A stretch of DNA of 64,000 nt from Notospermus geniculatus (taxonomy: Eukaryota; Nemertea; Pilidiophora; Heteronemertea; Lineidae): contig NMRB01000076.1 in assembly GCA_002633025.1 (NCBI GenBank), forward strand, positions 578,065-642,064, given 5' to 3'. Positions 42,305-54,600 of this stretch are shown one piece after another. A program made the position numbers and the translations under genes. The number at the start of each line of letters is the position of its first letter. The first letter of the stretch is position 1. The notes under the pieces were generated by a model. That model was not told the DNA's origin. It was given only the letters and a program-made list of their open reading frames with translations, and did not search any database.

Positions 42305-42534
42305 AGAGCTTGTGCAGATGACGTCATCATGGAAAATCCGCCATCTTGACAGTCAAATTGACATCAAACGATGTCAGCGACCCACGTGGTGCAGTTTGTC
42401 GTCAGCGCAAGTGGAGTGTGTGCGTCTTCAATGATGAGGCGATCTACACTGTGGTGTACTTTGTCGTCGACGTCAGCATGGTGGACCGTTGGCCAAAAGT
42501 GACGTCATAATGACCCACTGCACAAGCTCCATAG
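42305..42534. mobile_element. MITE with GAGCTTGTGCAG ends
   Basis: TAGAGCTTGTGCAGATGACG at the left; TGACCCACTGCACAAGCTCC at the right. TGACGTCA motifs lie just inside both ends. Confidence 0.6.
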
Positions 42535-42950
42535 GTGTTGTGATGATCAACCATGCAATAACTTTGTATAATGCATTGACACTGGATCACTACTCTCAAT
42601 GCAATAGGGAGTCAACATCTGGTACATTGTACTCCCATTTTTTTTTAGTTTATGTCTAGATGTAATCATGCACCCCAAACATTTAATCGATTGGTGCCAA
42701 GATACAAATGAGTAGAATAAATGTATTTGCAATATTTCAGGGCCTAGCTGCCTACATTTTGTACCAAATTTCAATGATGCCACAATGGGAACACTTTAGG
42801 GTCTTGTGTGGAGAACACAGGATTCACATTCAGTGACCGAAAAGCAGCTTTTTATGCCAATAGCTCCCCCAGAACCCTTACTAGAGTCATGACAAGCACT
42901 GACTTCAGTCTGATTCAGGAAGAGGAGTTATCACGGGAACCACGCCTGAC

Positions 42951-43121
42951 AATAGGAGCTGTCAGTGAGTTGACCAATAGGTGTCACTACGGCCCAATTC
43001 AATGCATATAGCGGACCCATTCATTCTTGATTGAGCACCAATCACGTGTATTTTCCTGTGTATTGGTCCGCTAGAACTTTGCTGCCATCTTTTGGCAATA
43101 CGCGCAGCCGACTGCTCCTAT
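42951..43121. mobile_element. GCTCCTATT-family MITE, copy 2
   Basis: AATAGGAGCTGTCAG at the left, GACTGCTCCTAT at the right. The right end abuts a SINE starting at 43122. Confidence 0.65.
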
Positions 43122-43347
43122 GGGCTGCCAGAATGGCGCAGTGGAAACCTTGGTGGTGCCTACCACTGCTAAGGTTCTCGGTTCAATCCCCAACCGGACT
43201 CACTGTTTATGTGATAGAGAGGGCAACACTCTTTGACAGGCAGGTTTCCTCAGGGCACTCTGGTTTTCTGCAGGACTCAGTTTTCCCCTCCCATCCTACT
43301 GCACATTCACCAAATATTGTACCAATTATAGGCCTACTGTACTTGGC
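43122..43347 (+). mobile_element. tRNA-headed SINE, family A
   Basis: GGGCTGCCAGAATGGCGCAG head with B-box-like GGTTCAATCC, then TGATAGAGAGGGCAACACTC, a GGTTTCCTC segment and TTCACCAAATATTGTACC tail. Inserted right against the MITE at 42951-43121. Confidence 0.65.
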
Positions 43348-45350
43348 CCTCAGCTCTCAACTATATTTTAAGCATAAATAAGCTTCTTGATGAAACAGTG
43401 CATCCCAAAACAAAAATTTAAGCATTCTCTCACTTTAATAATCAACTTATTCAAAGTTCCCCACTTAAAGTATAAATAGGATCAACTCATGTAGATTAGT
43501 TCAAAGCTTCGCTATCAACAACTGTATACACAATGTAATACAAGTTGGAGACAATATCAAAATCAATACTGTAATTCTGCCAACATCCATGCACAAGACA
43601 CAGGAGTTCTCTACATACAGTGTGTGTGAACAGTATCACAGTTTTACTACCGGTACATACATGTACTCATTTTCCAGTAAGAAGAGTGAAGTCCAGATGA
43701 AGGGATGCAGAAATCAGGCCTGACAGATTTAAGGGTAACAGTTTCTGATACTCATGACAGATCCACACAACTTCAACAAGGCCAACCTCATTATGTTAAA
43801 AGTCCTATGGACGACATTCGTGGCGCAGAAATATGCTAAATTGTCCCTAGACTGATGTCCATTGAACATATTCTGTCCTGCACTGAGGCTACATCCAGAA
43901 TCTTGAAGCCACACAACTTGATGCCCACCAGCATCTCATCACTCCGACACAAAATGGCATCGTCAACTTTTCAATACCCCAGGATGACAGGAAACCAGGG
44001 CTCTGATTTGTCTAGATGAGAAGTGATCAGATCAAGCCTAAGCCTTCATTAGGTGGCTTTGGATATGAACAAAGGAATATCCAAATGTGTCAAGTCAATA
44101 ATTCACAACTTACAAATTTGACTCGAAGCACAGATTGAAACTTTGATTGAAAAGAAACAGTGAGCATGGCTCCACATTTGACAGTCAATATGTCCTCCAT
44201 ACTGTTTACAGATTACTATTCAGCAAAAGTAACATCCCTTGAAAATCATCCGTTTGGCCAACAAAAGGCTGACAAGAATGGGACTTCAATCTAACAGTGG
44301 GTACCTACCGATTAGCCGATTCAACGCCTGGTGAGAACGTGATTAACCTAGTGAAGAACTCGTGAAAAATTTAGAGGACTCCTCCGAAGGGTCACGTCAG
44401 GCTGACAGTGAAAACTCCACAGAGCATGCTCAGAACTAAACATGATTCAAGAGTTTTTAACATGGCCGCCACTCATGACGAGAGAGGTAATTTCAAAGTA
44501 TGCTCCCAAAATGAACGAAGGCAAATAAAGTGACAAACCCATAGGAGAAATTCACCATCGAAGTCGAATAACAGATTAGGAAGAAATTCCCCTAGCACGC
44601 TCCATGCCACGCACGTCAATAATGAATGTACACACGTTGCAGAATAGATTTTCTCTGCATGCCCATGTACAGGGATCAGAGAGTCTCGAGGAATAATGCG
44701 GCAACATAATGAGGTATCGCATCAATCTATAGGGCTGCTGTACCGATGGGGGATGACTAAGGTGAAACAAGCAATACGTAATCACTATCCAATTGATTGC
44801 TGGGAGTGGAACTGAGCAAAGGGGTATTGGATTTTCTGGAGGAGAACTCGGCGAGTTTACAGTGCTCTTCAAGTGAAAATGATATGTTTTTGGTATAAAT
44901 CAGTGAACAAGTAATAAATGTGGTCGAATAAATCAGTCATGAACACATTCAGAATGGTGGAAGGAGAGGGAAGACTTTGCCAACTTCTAGCAATGCAATC
45001 GACATTCTGCAGTGGAAGTTCAGTTTGACCGGAAAGGAAGGAGTTGGCCCCAGGATGTCAATTGATCACAGTACAAGTTCACCAACTTGGAGGGAAATAT
45101 GTGACCTGCCACAGCAAAATGAGTTGGAATGCGCACAGAAGAAGACCAAACATGTCTAATACATTTATGACACCAACATTTTGTTGATTTCAGGACTGTC
45201 TGCCCATTGTGAAATTTGACTTTGTCGATTTCTGTAATTTTTGTCTGGTGTCATCTTCGGTCTTCTTCTGTGTGCATTCCGACTTATTCTGTTGTGCCGG
45301 GTCACATATTGGTATTTTGAAAGAGCTACACTTGGACAATTCTAAGGCCA

Positions 45351-45643
45351 AGGGCCATATGCACCAACGAAGATTATCTTGAACTCAGGTTGAGCCACAA
45401 CTTTTCAATTGTTCAGGTTTGCCAGGCATGCCAGGGCATGATGTGACATGGAAAAGTTGTGGCTCAACCTCAATTCAAGTTAATCTTTGTTTGGTGCATA
45501 CGGCCCAACAAAGATTATCTTGAACTCAGGTTGAGCCACAACTTTTCCAAAATTGTCACATCATGCCCTGGCAAACCTGAACAATTCAAAAGCTGCAGCT
45601 CAACTTGAGTTCAAGATAATCTTCGTTGGTGCATACGGGCCCA
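45351..45643. mobile_element. Double-hairpin MITE
   Basis: Ends GGCCATATGCACCAACGAAG and CTTCGTTGGTGCATACGGGC. The element is two hairpins in a row, each with arms TTATCTTGAACTCAGGTTGA and complement, so four arms of about 50 bp can pair in several ways. Confidence 0.65.
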
Positions 45644-45845
45644 AGTTTCTCTCTCATTTTGATGTAGGCCAATTTTCACATTGCTATGGCCCTGATTTGT
45701 ATATGCTGGGCACATGATGGTTGATTGCGACACTGGTCTTCGGTATTTTGATAGTCGGTTTTCTTCCTCTATGATGTCTACCAAACACAAAAAGAATTTT
45801 TGGCATGTTTGTATCACTCACTACATCATTCACAGACAGAAGCAT

Positions 45846-45924
45846 TGTTCATTTGAATAATCATTTGAATGTCATTCTAAAATGTCATTCTAAAATGACA
45901 TTCAAATGATTATTCAAATGAACA
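45846..45924. repeat. Perfect 31-bp inverted repeat, 17-nt loop
   Basis: TGTTCATTTGAATAATCATT (first 20 of 31) pairs exactly with the complement ending at 45924. Each arm also contains short TTTGAAT repeats. Confidence 0.75.
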
Positions 45925-46402
45925 TTTTTCTGTTTTCATCAGGACTGCTTCTTTCTATTCTAAATCTCAATAATCATCCAATTTGCAAGTTTAAAGAAAC
46001 ATGCCAGAAACTTGGATACCTGCACCAAATTTGTCCTTCAGTTTTGGTTATCTCCACCAAGTGTGCGCTGACAACTCAACCCAAGGTTTCACATTTAACA
46101 TGGAATTACCAACAGATGAAAACATCAACCAAAACTTCTCAGGGATTTACCGGTATAAGGTAATTGGTCCAACTCCATTTTTTGAGAACATCCAACGTGT
46201 CCAATGTGTGCAGCATGTCACTTGGAGGTGAGACCACTGCCTTCACCTACATTTCTATTACCAATGCAACCTGTTCCCACGCCTACCCACAGCCAAGGGC
46301 GTAATTTGGACTTGTCATACACTTAGCACTCTTCTTTCCTTTTTCTTTGGGAGGAAGAAGGACCATTCTTCCCGAGATTCAGTGTACCGGTATCATGGAA
46401 AT

Positions 46403-46634
46403 ATACTACTCAAAAAAAGTTAAGGACCACTTTTTTCATGACTCATAATTCTGTTTCAGGCATTGCTTCAGAACACGTTATGCAACAACTGAAACTTACC
46501 ACATCTGTAATTCATAACAGTGTGTTTGAGGTCATCCAGGACAGTTGATGCCATTTTCAGCTGTAAAAACTGTCAAATGAAAATTAAGTTGTGCACAAAA
46601 TAACAAGTGGTCCCTAACTTTTTTTGAGTAGTGT
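46403..46634. mobile_element. Tc1/mariner-type MITE
   Basis: ACTACTCAAAAAAAGTTAAG and its complement form the ends, with TA or TG next to them. This TIR style with TA sites is typical of Tc1/mariner relatives. Confidence 0.6.
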
Positions 46635-47399
46635 GCTTACTATGCCAGGCCCTTAAACAGCCATAGCTGATGGTGGAGAGAATAAAAAGTTGGATGGGCT
46701 TGTGATAGGCCTAATGTACACATTCAGGATTTAGCCTCCCTTGCCTTACCAATCCCCCAGCGTGATTGTAGGCCTAGTCGTCAGGCTTAGTGGAATGGAC
46801 CACCTGCAGAGACAATCTTTATCAAATCTGTCATGTACTTTAAGGACACTTCCACTTCATCCAGGCCATCTGGCCACACACTGTCCCATATCCACACAGG
46901 CCTAGGCCTAGACCAACCCTTGAAACTATCTGACATAGGTCTACATGTGTTCATCATAAATTCAGGCACGGGCAATACAGGGTTCATACTGACATGACAT
47001 TTTGCCACAAATGGCCAGATGTGATGACGTTGGTGGCTTCCATAACAATAAGACCATTGAAATCGAAATAAAGTGACATTGACCTTTGGCTAATGAATCA
47101 AATCAGTCTCAAGTGTCAGGCAGTACATTATACAATCCATTTCGAAATACAATTGTTTTAGAACGGGCACATACTCTCAAATAAACCCCCAAGGAATGAA
47201 GCATCCATCCCAAACCAGTCCGAACATTACATCATTGCAAAATGAAGCACGGCATGTACATAGCATACATTGTATACACATATACAGATGTGTGGACGCA
47301 GCGTCTCGAAAGGTCCCGGCTTGAAGACAAAATTTGGCGCAATTTGGACATATTTCAATCTCAATCCTACCTGGTACAGTTCTTCTGATATGCAAGATG

Positions 47400-48300
47400 G
47401 GAACTTTTCCACTTATTTGCGAAAATCACCGCTAGCAACCACTTCTCGATGCGCTGCAACTTTTCGGGACAAAGGCAGATATAACTTTTCTATCCCATAA
47501 TAGGTTGCGAAAAGTTACTGCGCATGCTCGGTCCGATTATATTAGCGCAGGTGTCAGAATCAGACCGGTGATCATGGTAACATTCTTTTGTGGGGTGTGA
47601 AATGAAAATGATTAGAATTTGCATTGACTGACTCATAAGTTTCAGTTTGAAATCACTGTTTTAACTTTTCCCAAAGTATCAAAAGAAAAAAGGGAAGTTT
47701 TATCTTTAATGGAGGAGAATTTTATAATTGATTGATTTGACCAAAAAAGTTTATTGATAGTTGACATATGACTGTCATATGATGATATTCCTCGTAAGTT
47801 TCAATAATTTTCATTTGAATGACATAAGGCCTATTACTGTTGGAATAATACTGCTGTTTCACCTTTTCCCAAATTCAAATGAAAACGCCAGGAAACTTTC
47901 ACAACGACCTGCTGGATAAACATTCAATTTTCATCCTGTTAGGCCCCCTACTCTGGAGCCAATTTGCAAGGGCGAAATTATTTCTATGGGGGCAAGTCGG
48001 AGCAAACTTACTGGGACGCAAACATCGACGAGAGGACATTCTGAGGTTCCAAAAATTCTCTACACCCTTGCTCGGGGCCTAGTATTCCGACGACAGGATT
48101 CTGTTGGTATAGCCAATATTGGTCAATCATTTTGTAAAACAGCTAAGGCAGGGTGCGTCGCCGCCCGTTGCTGAGTGCGCGCGAAAAGATTCGGCGGCAA
48201 AGTGACGACGTTTTTTAAAAGCGCCGAAACAGGTTAAACCTAGCAAGGCGTAGCCTACTACCATTTCCGAAAGGCAGCGACGATTTTTTCATAGGCCTAT
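47400..48300. promoter_or_regulatory. CpG-rich stretch with NRF1-like site; candidate promoter
   Basis: CpG dinucleotides are dense at 47410-47570 and 48140-48290 (for example GCGCGCGAAAAG), unlike the surrounding AT-rich DNA. CTGCGCATGCTC at 47519-47530 resembles the NRF1 consensus GCGCATGCGC. Both supported genes run leftward, and the first coding exon of the Lys-rich gene lies at 37.2/40.6 kb behind an acceptor, so an upstream first exon is expected between 40.6 and 51.5 kb. Inference only. Confidence 0.28.
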
Positions 48301-48519
48301 ACAGATCCCGATACAGATCAAGCATTGATATTGAGTTCCGGGATTGAGTTATAACAGCAATTTCCCCTGACATGACTTCGGTGGGCATTTTCGGCGGGGT
48401 TTTCGTCTGACATCAGGTAATACTCCTTTGCATCGTCATATACATATCGACATCAGGAATTCCCCCACAGAGGCCAAGGTCTTCCGCCATCTGGTATCAG
48501 TTTGCCAGTGTCTTACTCA

Positions 48520-48670
48520 GGGGCGGATCCACGATTTCGGAAAAGAGGGTGCGCACTGTGCTAGAAACACTGAAATCTGCGGTGAATTTCAGTGATTTGC
48601 TCCGAATTTCACGGTCTATTTTACAGATTTGTTGGCCGAAAGGGGGGCGTGCGCCCCCTCCCGGCGTGCC
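48520..48670. repeat. Dispersed repeat, CAGGGGCGGATCCACGATTT start (copy 1)
   Basis: Shares about 150 bp with 55321-55480 (TGTGCTAGAAACA.., TGTTGGCCGAAAGGGGGG). CAGGGGCGGATCCA looks like a DNA-transposon terminus; the other end was not found. Confidence 0.55.
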
Positions 48671-49110
48671 TGTTCTGCTGGCTCACACTGAACTACGGCC
48701 CGGACTTTTACGGCGAAATTCTGTCGCAGCAGGCCGATGCTCCCCGCAATAACTTCGAGATCGTGAGGCGGCCCGATAATCGCAACCGCATCCTCTCAAA
48801 ATCAAAGCGCTGCCGAGAAAACGTCATTCCGACATCTCCACCATCGTTGTCAGAGTCTTCTGACCAGAGTCTGAGGATGCAGTCAATAGAGATGGATGGA
48901 GACGCCGAAGAATCGAACCGAATTAAAATTTCGACTGCTGGACCGACTGGAATTTTCGTTAAATTCGTCCGCGATGCTGCCTACGCGCACCATTATGGCG
49001 CGAAACCCCACCCTTGTAAAAATCCACTGAGCTTCACTCTCACGAGAGAAGGCAGGCGCTGGTCGCCAATATCACACCACAGGGTCATTTATAAGGTATC
49101 TCCTCCGTAA
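48592..49110 (+). CDS. Possible plus-strand exon, 172-codon open frame
   Basis: A fairly long open frame next to a CpG-rich stretch. The 5' part (to about 48670) belongs to a repeat also found at 55321-55480, so only the part from about 48680 can be unique coding sequence. That part is polar and acidic/basic mixed (SPPSLSESSDQSLRMQSIEM, IKISTAGPTGIFVKFVRDAA). A GTATCT donor-like site follows TATAAG near 49097. No family recognised; chance is quite possible. Confidence 0.25.
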   Translation: MICSEFHGLFYRFVGRKGGVRPLPACLFCWLTLNYGPDFYGEILSQQADAPRNNFEIVRRPDNRNRILSKSKRCRENVIPTSPPSLSESSDQSLRMQSIEMDGDAEESNRIKISTAGPTGIFVKFVRDAAYAHHYGAKPHPCKNPLSFTLTREGRRWSPISHHRVIYKVSPP

Positions 49111-50116
49111 TATATTTTCTGAGGGAGGCAATAGCTGAGTGAAATTACCTGAATCTCAGGATGGTTCACCTAACTGCGTAGCAACATAGGAAGAAATGGG
49201 CAGAGAACGGGCCCTTCTGGGACACCAAGCAGTATGGTAGTGAACGCGGCATGTCAACATCACTTCCATGATGGAAGACCTAGCGCATCATTTGATCTAG
49301 CTTGCCGTATTGATCTTTGGCAATACAGATATTTTGGTTGCATCATGGCAAGATCCAGTCCTCAAGCAATCCACAGTTTATCATCAGTAAGGCTCTGCTT
49401 CGCTGATAGGGTCCAAGACAGATCCTTAGGCATCAACAAGGGTATAATAGGATCAGTGTTCCATACCGCCACTGGAACATGGTCTCGTCTGAAGTGGAGG
49501 CGAGTTCATCACTGGCAGGAGGCGTTTGTTTGGTGCACCCTCTGCTCTATGAATAGCAAGCCTGATATCATTGTTCATGAACAAAACTACTCAACGATAT
49601 TAAGCAAGAACAACTTTTTTTCAACAATAACCTACTTTTACAATAATATACCATAATATTCCAGGCAGTACCTCTTAGCAGACAACAACAATTCTAGGCA
49701 GGGTGATTCCAAATGGTGCACAAGGGGTTAACTGCGGCCCAGTCTAGGGAAAACCAGGCACAGGTCTCAAGTAAGAAGTGAAAAGGCACTTGACTGCCCT
49801 GTTACATGTACATACATGTGTTAGGTCATCGTCTCATTGCTGAAGAATTGCTTATCTTCCTTACTATAACAATGTAACTGATTTCAGCCTTTGTGGTGTA
49901 ACCATTACTCTAATAATTTCCCCCTGGTAGACTTGTGTCTGGTTTTCCCACGTCCGGTCACAGTTTTCAATAACCCAACCATTCTCTACCAAAACACAAC
50001 ATCATGATCCTTTCAATAAGTCATTTACGTGATCCCCAAGAAAGAAAACCAACGACTTTGCTATTGACATGTACACTTCTAAGTTGAGATTCCAAGCAAA
50101 TGAAAATGCCTAGCCC
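49111..50116. other. Intergenic, nothing recognised
   Basis: A 140-codon plus-strand frame (49234-49656) has no family resemblance and ends in AT-rich sequence; taken as chance. Confidence 0.35.
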
Positions 50117-50120
50117 TTAA

Positions 50121-50314
50121 CCCTTTCGTTACGTGGGACCCGGCCACCGGGTCATCCAACCCCCATGAAATTTCCGTGGGACCCGGCCACCGGGTCATAG
50201 TTGTTTATTCAGTTTCTCTTCACTTCTTCATACAGTAAATTATGGAGTAAAGGTCACAAAAAAACTAAAATGGCCTCCGTAAGCTGGTGACCATTCGTGC
50301 CAGTGACGAAAGGG
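50121..50314. mobile_element. piggyBac-type MITE
   Basis: TTAA (50117-50120 and 50315-50318) flanks CCCTTTCGTTAC and its near complement GTGACGAAAGGG. The left end carries two copies of GTGGGACCCGGCCACCGGGT. CCC(T)n ends and TTAA sites are the piggyBac signature. 194 bp. Confidence 0.65.
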
Positions 50315-50839
50315 TTAAGCAGTCAGCCCCAGGTTAGGTGTACGGGTAAATGCATTTCTGGTCACATCATTATAAGTGCTAATGCATTGGAAAAGGCCCA
50401 TCTGAACTTTCTATAGTAACCATAACTGCAATACAAGCATGCACTCACAGTTTTTTGGGATTGGGATTATTGAAAGTACATGTATAGAAATAGTTGACCA
50501 TTAAACCAAATATGGTACATTGTACATGTATACTGAAAACTGTCGAACATGGCCGTAAAGGGTAGGCTGCATAGTAAATGCATTAAGCGAATTCATGATA
50601 TGCAATACAGGAACGAGCAACACTGTCAACGGATGCAAGCTGTAGTTTTTTCTAAATTCCAACTTTCATCAACTTGGAGAAAGAGAAGTTACAGATTGCA
50701 GTAACATACAGTGGACTGAAATAAGTAGAATAGCCAAAAAAAACATGGAAAAAAGACACCATGTTTGGTTCAAAATGCATGTTTGATATTATGTATTGTG
50801 GTACATGTATGTAACATTATCCGTACCGTCTGTATCTTC

Positions 50840-50985
50840 ATAAGCTGGTGAGCATTTGTGCCAGTGACGAAAGGGTTAAGCAGTCAGCCCCAGATTAGGT
50901 GTAAATGCATTACTGGTCACATCATTATAAGCACTATGCATTAGTGCTATAAATGCATTGGAAAAGGCCCATCTGAACTTTATGT
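50840..50985. repeat. Duplicate of the right end and flank of the piggyBac-type MITE
   Basis: Repeats 50280-50410 (AAGCTGGTGA.., CGAAAGGGTTAAGCAGTCAG, ..GGCCCATCTGAACTTT) with substitutions and a small tandem expansion. It includes the element's right end and TTAA, but no left end. Confidence 0.65.
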
Positions 50986-51122
50986 ATCTTCATAAGACAT
51001 TTGGCTTCTCAGCTGACTACTACAATATTAAGTCTTAATTACTGCTTCTGCTTCCCCAGCAAAGACCCCGAAGCGCTACCAACATCTTATTTCATACAAC
51101 ATTGTAACAAGCGAAGAAAATT

Positions 51123-51193
51123 GTCCAGGCTGAGATTCGAACCTGCAACCTCCTGCTTGTAAGTCCAACGCTCTACCACTGAGCTAAAGAGAC
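51123..51193 (-). ncRNA. tRNA-like sequence, probably SINE head or tRNA relic
   Basis: Minus strand has an A box TTAGCTCAGTGGTAGAGC and B box GGTTCGAATCT at normal spacing. The acceptor, anticodon (loop CTTACAA, would be Val UAC) and T stems do not pair well. Not a functional tRNA by inspection. Confidence 0.45.
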
Positions 51194-51516
51194 ATGTCCC
51201 GCCAGCTGGACTGGTAGGAACGCGGATTATATCATTGTAGCTCCGCTACCTATAGCTTCGCTACAACATGTCTGGTTTCCATAAATACACATTTGTCACA
51301 TGATTTAGCAGCAGATGAAATTATGTAGATAAACAACAACTACCAGTAACTGGTAGGGACCAATGTCTAGTCTTGACTCTCAGCCTTCTTCCACTTCATC
51401 AAAAGTCACTGATAAGAAAATTGGTGAGGCAAACCGAAGTCATTGATGTACAAGATGACACTAAACAAACCATATAGAGAATAAAGAAACACAAGCGCTT
51501 TAAGATCTCAACAATC

Positions 51517-51669
51517 TCATAGAAGTCTCTTCCGTTTCACATAGGAGTCTGCGTAATGGCCACCTAGCCCTTGGGAATGTTGTCCGACGTATTCACCCTC
51601 TGGGCTTGGTTCTGGTACCGGTAGGAGGCAAGTGGCTGGTCTCTTCAGGGGATTTATTGGTGTGCTGCT
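51517..51669 (-). CDS. RAVER-like terminal exon with basic C-terminus
   Basis: 153 nt, 50 residues plus TGA, acceptor CTTTTCAG|AGCAGC in phase 0. Pro-rich, then [17 protein letters not shown], a plausible nuclear localisation signal at the extreme C-terminus. No AATAAA was seen in the 300 bases downstream on the minus strand; the nearest noted is about 1.3 kb away near 50203. Confidence 0.6.
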   Translation of the reverse strand, partial: SSTPINPLKRPATCLLPVPEPSPEGEYVGQHSQGLGGHYADSYVKRKRLL

Positions 51670-54600
51670 CTGAAAAGGCAACAATCAAACGTTTTTGAAA
51701 CTGAAAAGAAATGTTGAGAAATGACTGATACACAAACCCCATGTTGACGAATTTTAATGCGAGCTAGGCATATCCAGCTATTTTTTACAACATCAGCCAT
51801 TTTGGGAAACATGACAAGCAAGGCAGTGTTGCAGTTGCATCTTCATGTCATGATGTTGATTTCATTAAACATAAGTCGCAAATTGGATGTGCACATTCAA
51901 AGTCACCTCTGTAATCAGAAACCCTCCAAGTTCAGGACAGCTGAGACAAGTCCCAGTGAGGTTCTTCTGTAGGAATGGTTCAACTTAGGCCTCGGCTTTT
52001 ATATTCCTTGGTTTTCGCATCTGCCGACGTACTTTTTCTCAAAACAGAATAACATTTTTTCATGTTTTTTCCTACCACCAACGGGGAATTTTGACACATG
52101 TGAAAAAAAAATTTCTCAGGGAAAAAATCACTAAACCAAAATATATAAAAGCCAAGGCCTTACCACAGTAGCACCTGTAGACTGGCCCCCAGAAAGTGTG
52201 TGTGCTTGAGCCATTATTTGTTGCACAGCCTAAATGAAATAAATACCGGTATGTTGAACAGAACTTTATTTCTTCACATTCTCACTGAGTTACATGTAGT
52301 GAGGGAGTTAAGTTGACGGAGGCAAAACCAGATGAAAGAAGATAGCGATGAAATCTGAATCGAAGTACTGGTACTAATGAGGAGGCAGGGTTTCCGCCAG
52401 AGGGTAAAATGGGTAAAATTCCGTACCCTAAAATTTTTCCAGGGTATGGATCCGTACCCTCAAAAATTTGATAAATTCACATATTTATCAGCAGTATTCA
52501 TTGTTTTTCACCATTTAACATCATATTTCACGATGGAAAGTGATTTTATGCTTCAAAATACGCCTAAAATGGCACTAAACATCGTTTAAAACCAAAATAA
52601 ACAAATAAAAATAAAAATAAAAAATTTTTAAAAAAAATTGTTTTTTCAAAAAAAAATTTTGTTTTTGGTCCGTACCCTCATTTTTTTTTCTGGCGGAAAC
52701 CCTGGGAGGGCCTATTCAATGGGCTTTTTTAGCACAGTGAGTTTCAGTAAAACAACACTGCAGTTGTAAATACCTGCATCACTCCTTCAGGTCCCTTTTG
52801 TCCATGTCCTGATGGCTCTGAGCCTGACCCACCTGCCTGACTTCGATCAACTGTCTGAAATGTAAATAACAACATGCTGTAGCTATCACAGACATGATAC
52901 AGATTTTCTAATGCCACAAAATATCAGCTCATCAATGACAAATAACTTCTTTTTCATGGCAAGGAAAGAGCCAAAATAATTCGACGAAACTTAAGCCTGC
53001 AGACAAGGATGAGAGCTCTATTCAGTACAGCAGTTTTCAATAATTTGGTCATGTTGCGTCAATGTTCTGATTGAAAGAATTACTGTTCAGAATATTAAAG
53101 AGCTGATAAATTGTGACATCAGGAATTAGATCTCACACTTTTCCAACATTCACACAGTCCGGACGTTTCTCAATCTCCAGGACTCAGGTCAGGTTTTCAT
53201 GAAGAATTCCAACTGGTGACCACACAACAAATGCATGGTTAACGAACTTATCCAACTTGCATCCTGAAACTTATCGAACTTTCCAGCAAACACAAATGAT
53301 GTTATGTTACGGTAAACCCCCTCAAGGACTAGTAGCAGCTACTGTCGTTGAAGTGTGGAAATGAAAAAGGTATTTTTCAGATGGATCGAACCCCTTCCAC
53401 AAGGGTATTGTGGAGGAACCTGCCTTTGCAGACACCAATATTCTACTGGGAGCACAACTCTCTATTCAGGCACCTAAGTTCAGTCCTGTTTCATAAAGTG
53501 ATTTTAAGCTAATGGTACAAATAACTCAATGCATCTTCCATTTGGTTAAAGGTACCATCAGCTTAAAGTCACTTCATGAAACAGGCTCCTGAACTGGCCA
53601 TTTTGATTCAATCATAGCTCTGCAATCAGGACACTTCTCATCTCAATGAGGGACCCGCAAAACTGTTCTGCACGGCGGCGCAGCGAACACAGGACCCATT
53701 TTTCACCCTGTTCTACAGCATAAGGTATGTCGCGACTTGCTTTGTTTTGCCACATTTTAAAAATCTTACGGGACTTATGCCTGCAGCGCCGCCTGTCGTG
53801 TTGCGAATTCCCCATTACAATCCCGAGGTGTCCGGAATAGAGAGGTTCCACAGTGACGTTTATATTTTTCCCTGCCTTCCTGCGGAACAACCACAACACA
53901 TAGGATGTTATAACAAATACACCAAAGAAGTGCCAACAATGAATCGTCAGTGATCACACTTTTAAGGTAATGAAAATACTGTCCTCCTTGAAATTGACAT
54001 GGACATATGGAGGTGAAATTCATGATACAATTCGAAATGGTTGAATAATGAGGGATGACAAGTTTTGCAAGTTAAGGACGCTGAAAAAAATGTTGATGAT
54101 TAAAATCAGATCACAACATCGCAAATGATTTGTCCTCTGTCCTGAAAGTCTAAATAAGATCCAACTCGCATTAGCCAAGATTTGAAAATCTCACTCATAC
54201 ATACGCACACTCACGCCAATATGGGGGGAGATTATACGATGTTAAATCTTGAGTATCAGTCAGGGGTTCCCACACTTTGGTGGAAAAAGTGCAAGCAGAT
54301 GACAACATCTTCTATGAAATTATTCTCCACACTGGGAAGTTTTGTGGGATATTTTTGAAGAACCATAGACACAGCAAAGTAGAACTTTATTACATCAATT
54401 CTCAAAAATTTCCACTAACATTAATTTCTGTGCCATTGAAATTGCCAAATGGCAACAGATTGAGATTGAAATCACCTCTACACTAAAATGCTTGGATGCA
54501 AATACATGTAATTACCAATTCTGGACTGGTTGAGGTCATAATTGACATTGAAAACAACGAAAAAGATGAGAAAAATGGGCTTGAATAAAATATACGGCAC

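Larger units (their letters stand above)
41357..45350. other. Region upstream of exon A copy 2, repeats plus unique DNA
   Basis: Contains the elements listed at 42305, 42951 and 43122; the rest shows no gene. Confidence 0.35.

Noticed and set aside
49234-49656. 140-codon plus-strand frame
   Set aside because: No recognisable family, no splice borders, ends in AT-rich sequence; compatible with chance.
51123-51193. Functional tRNA-Val(UAC)
   Set aside because: A and B boxes are good but acceptor, anticodon and T stems contain several mismatches.
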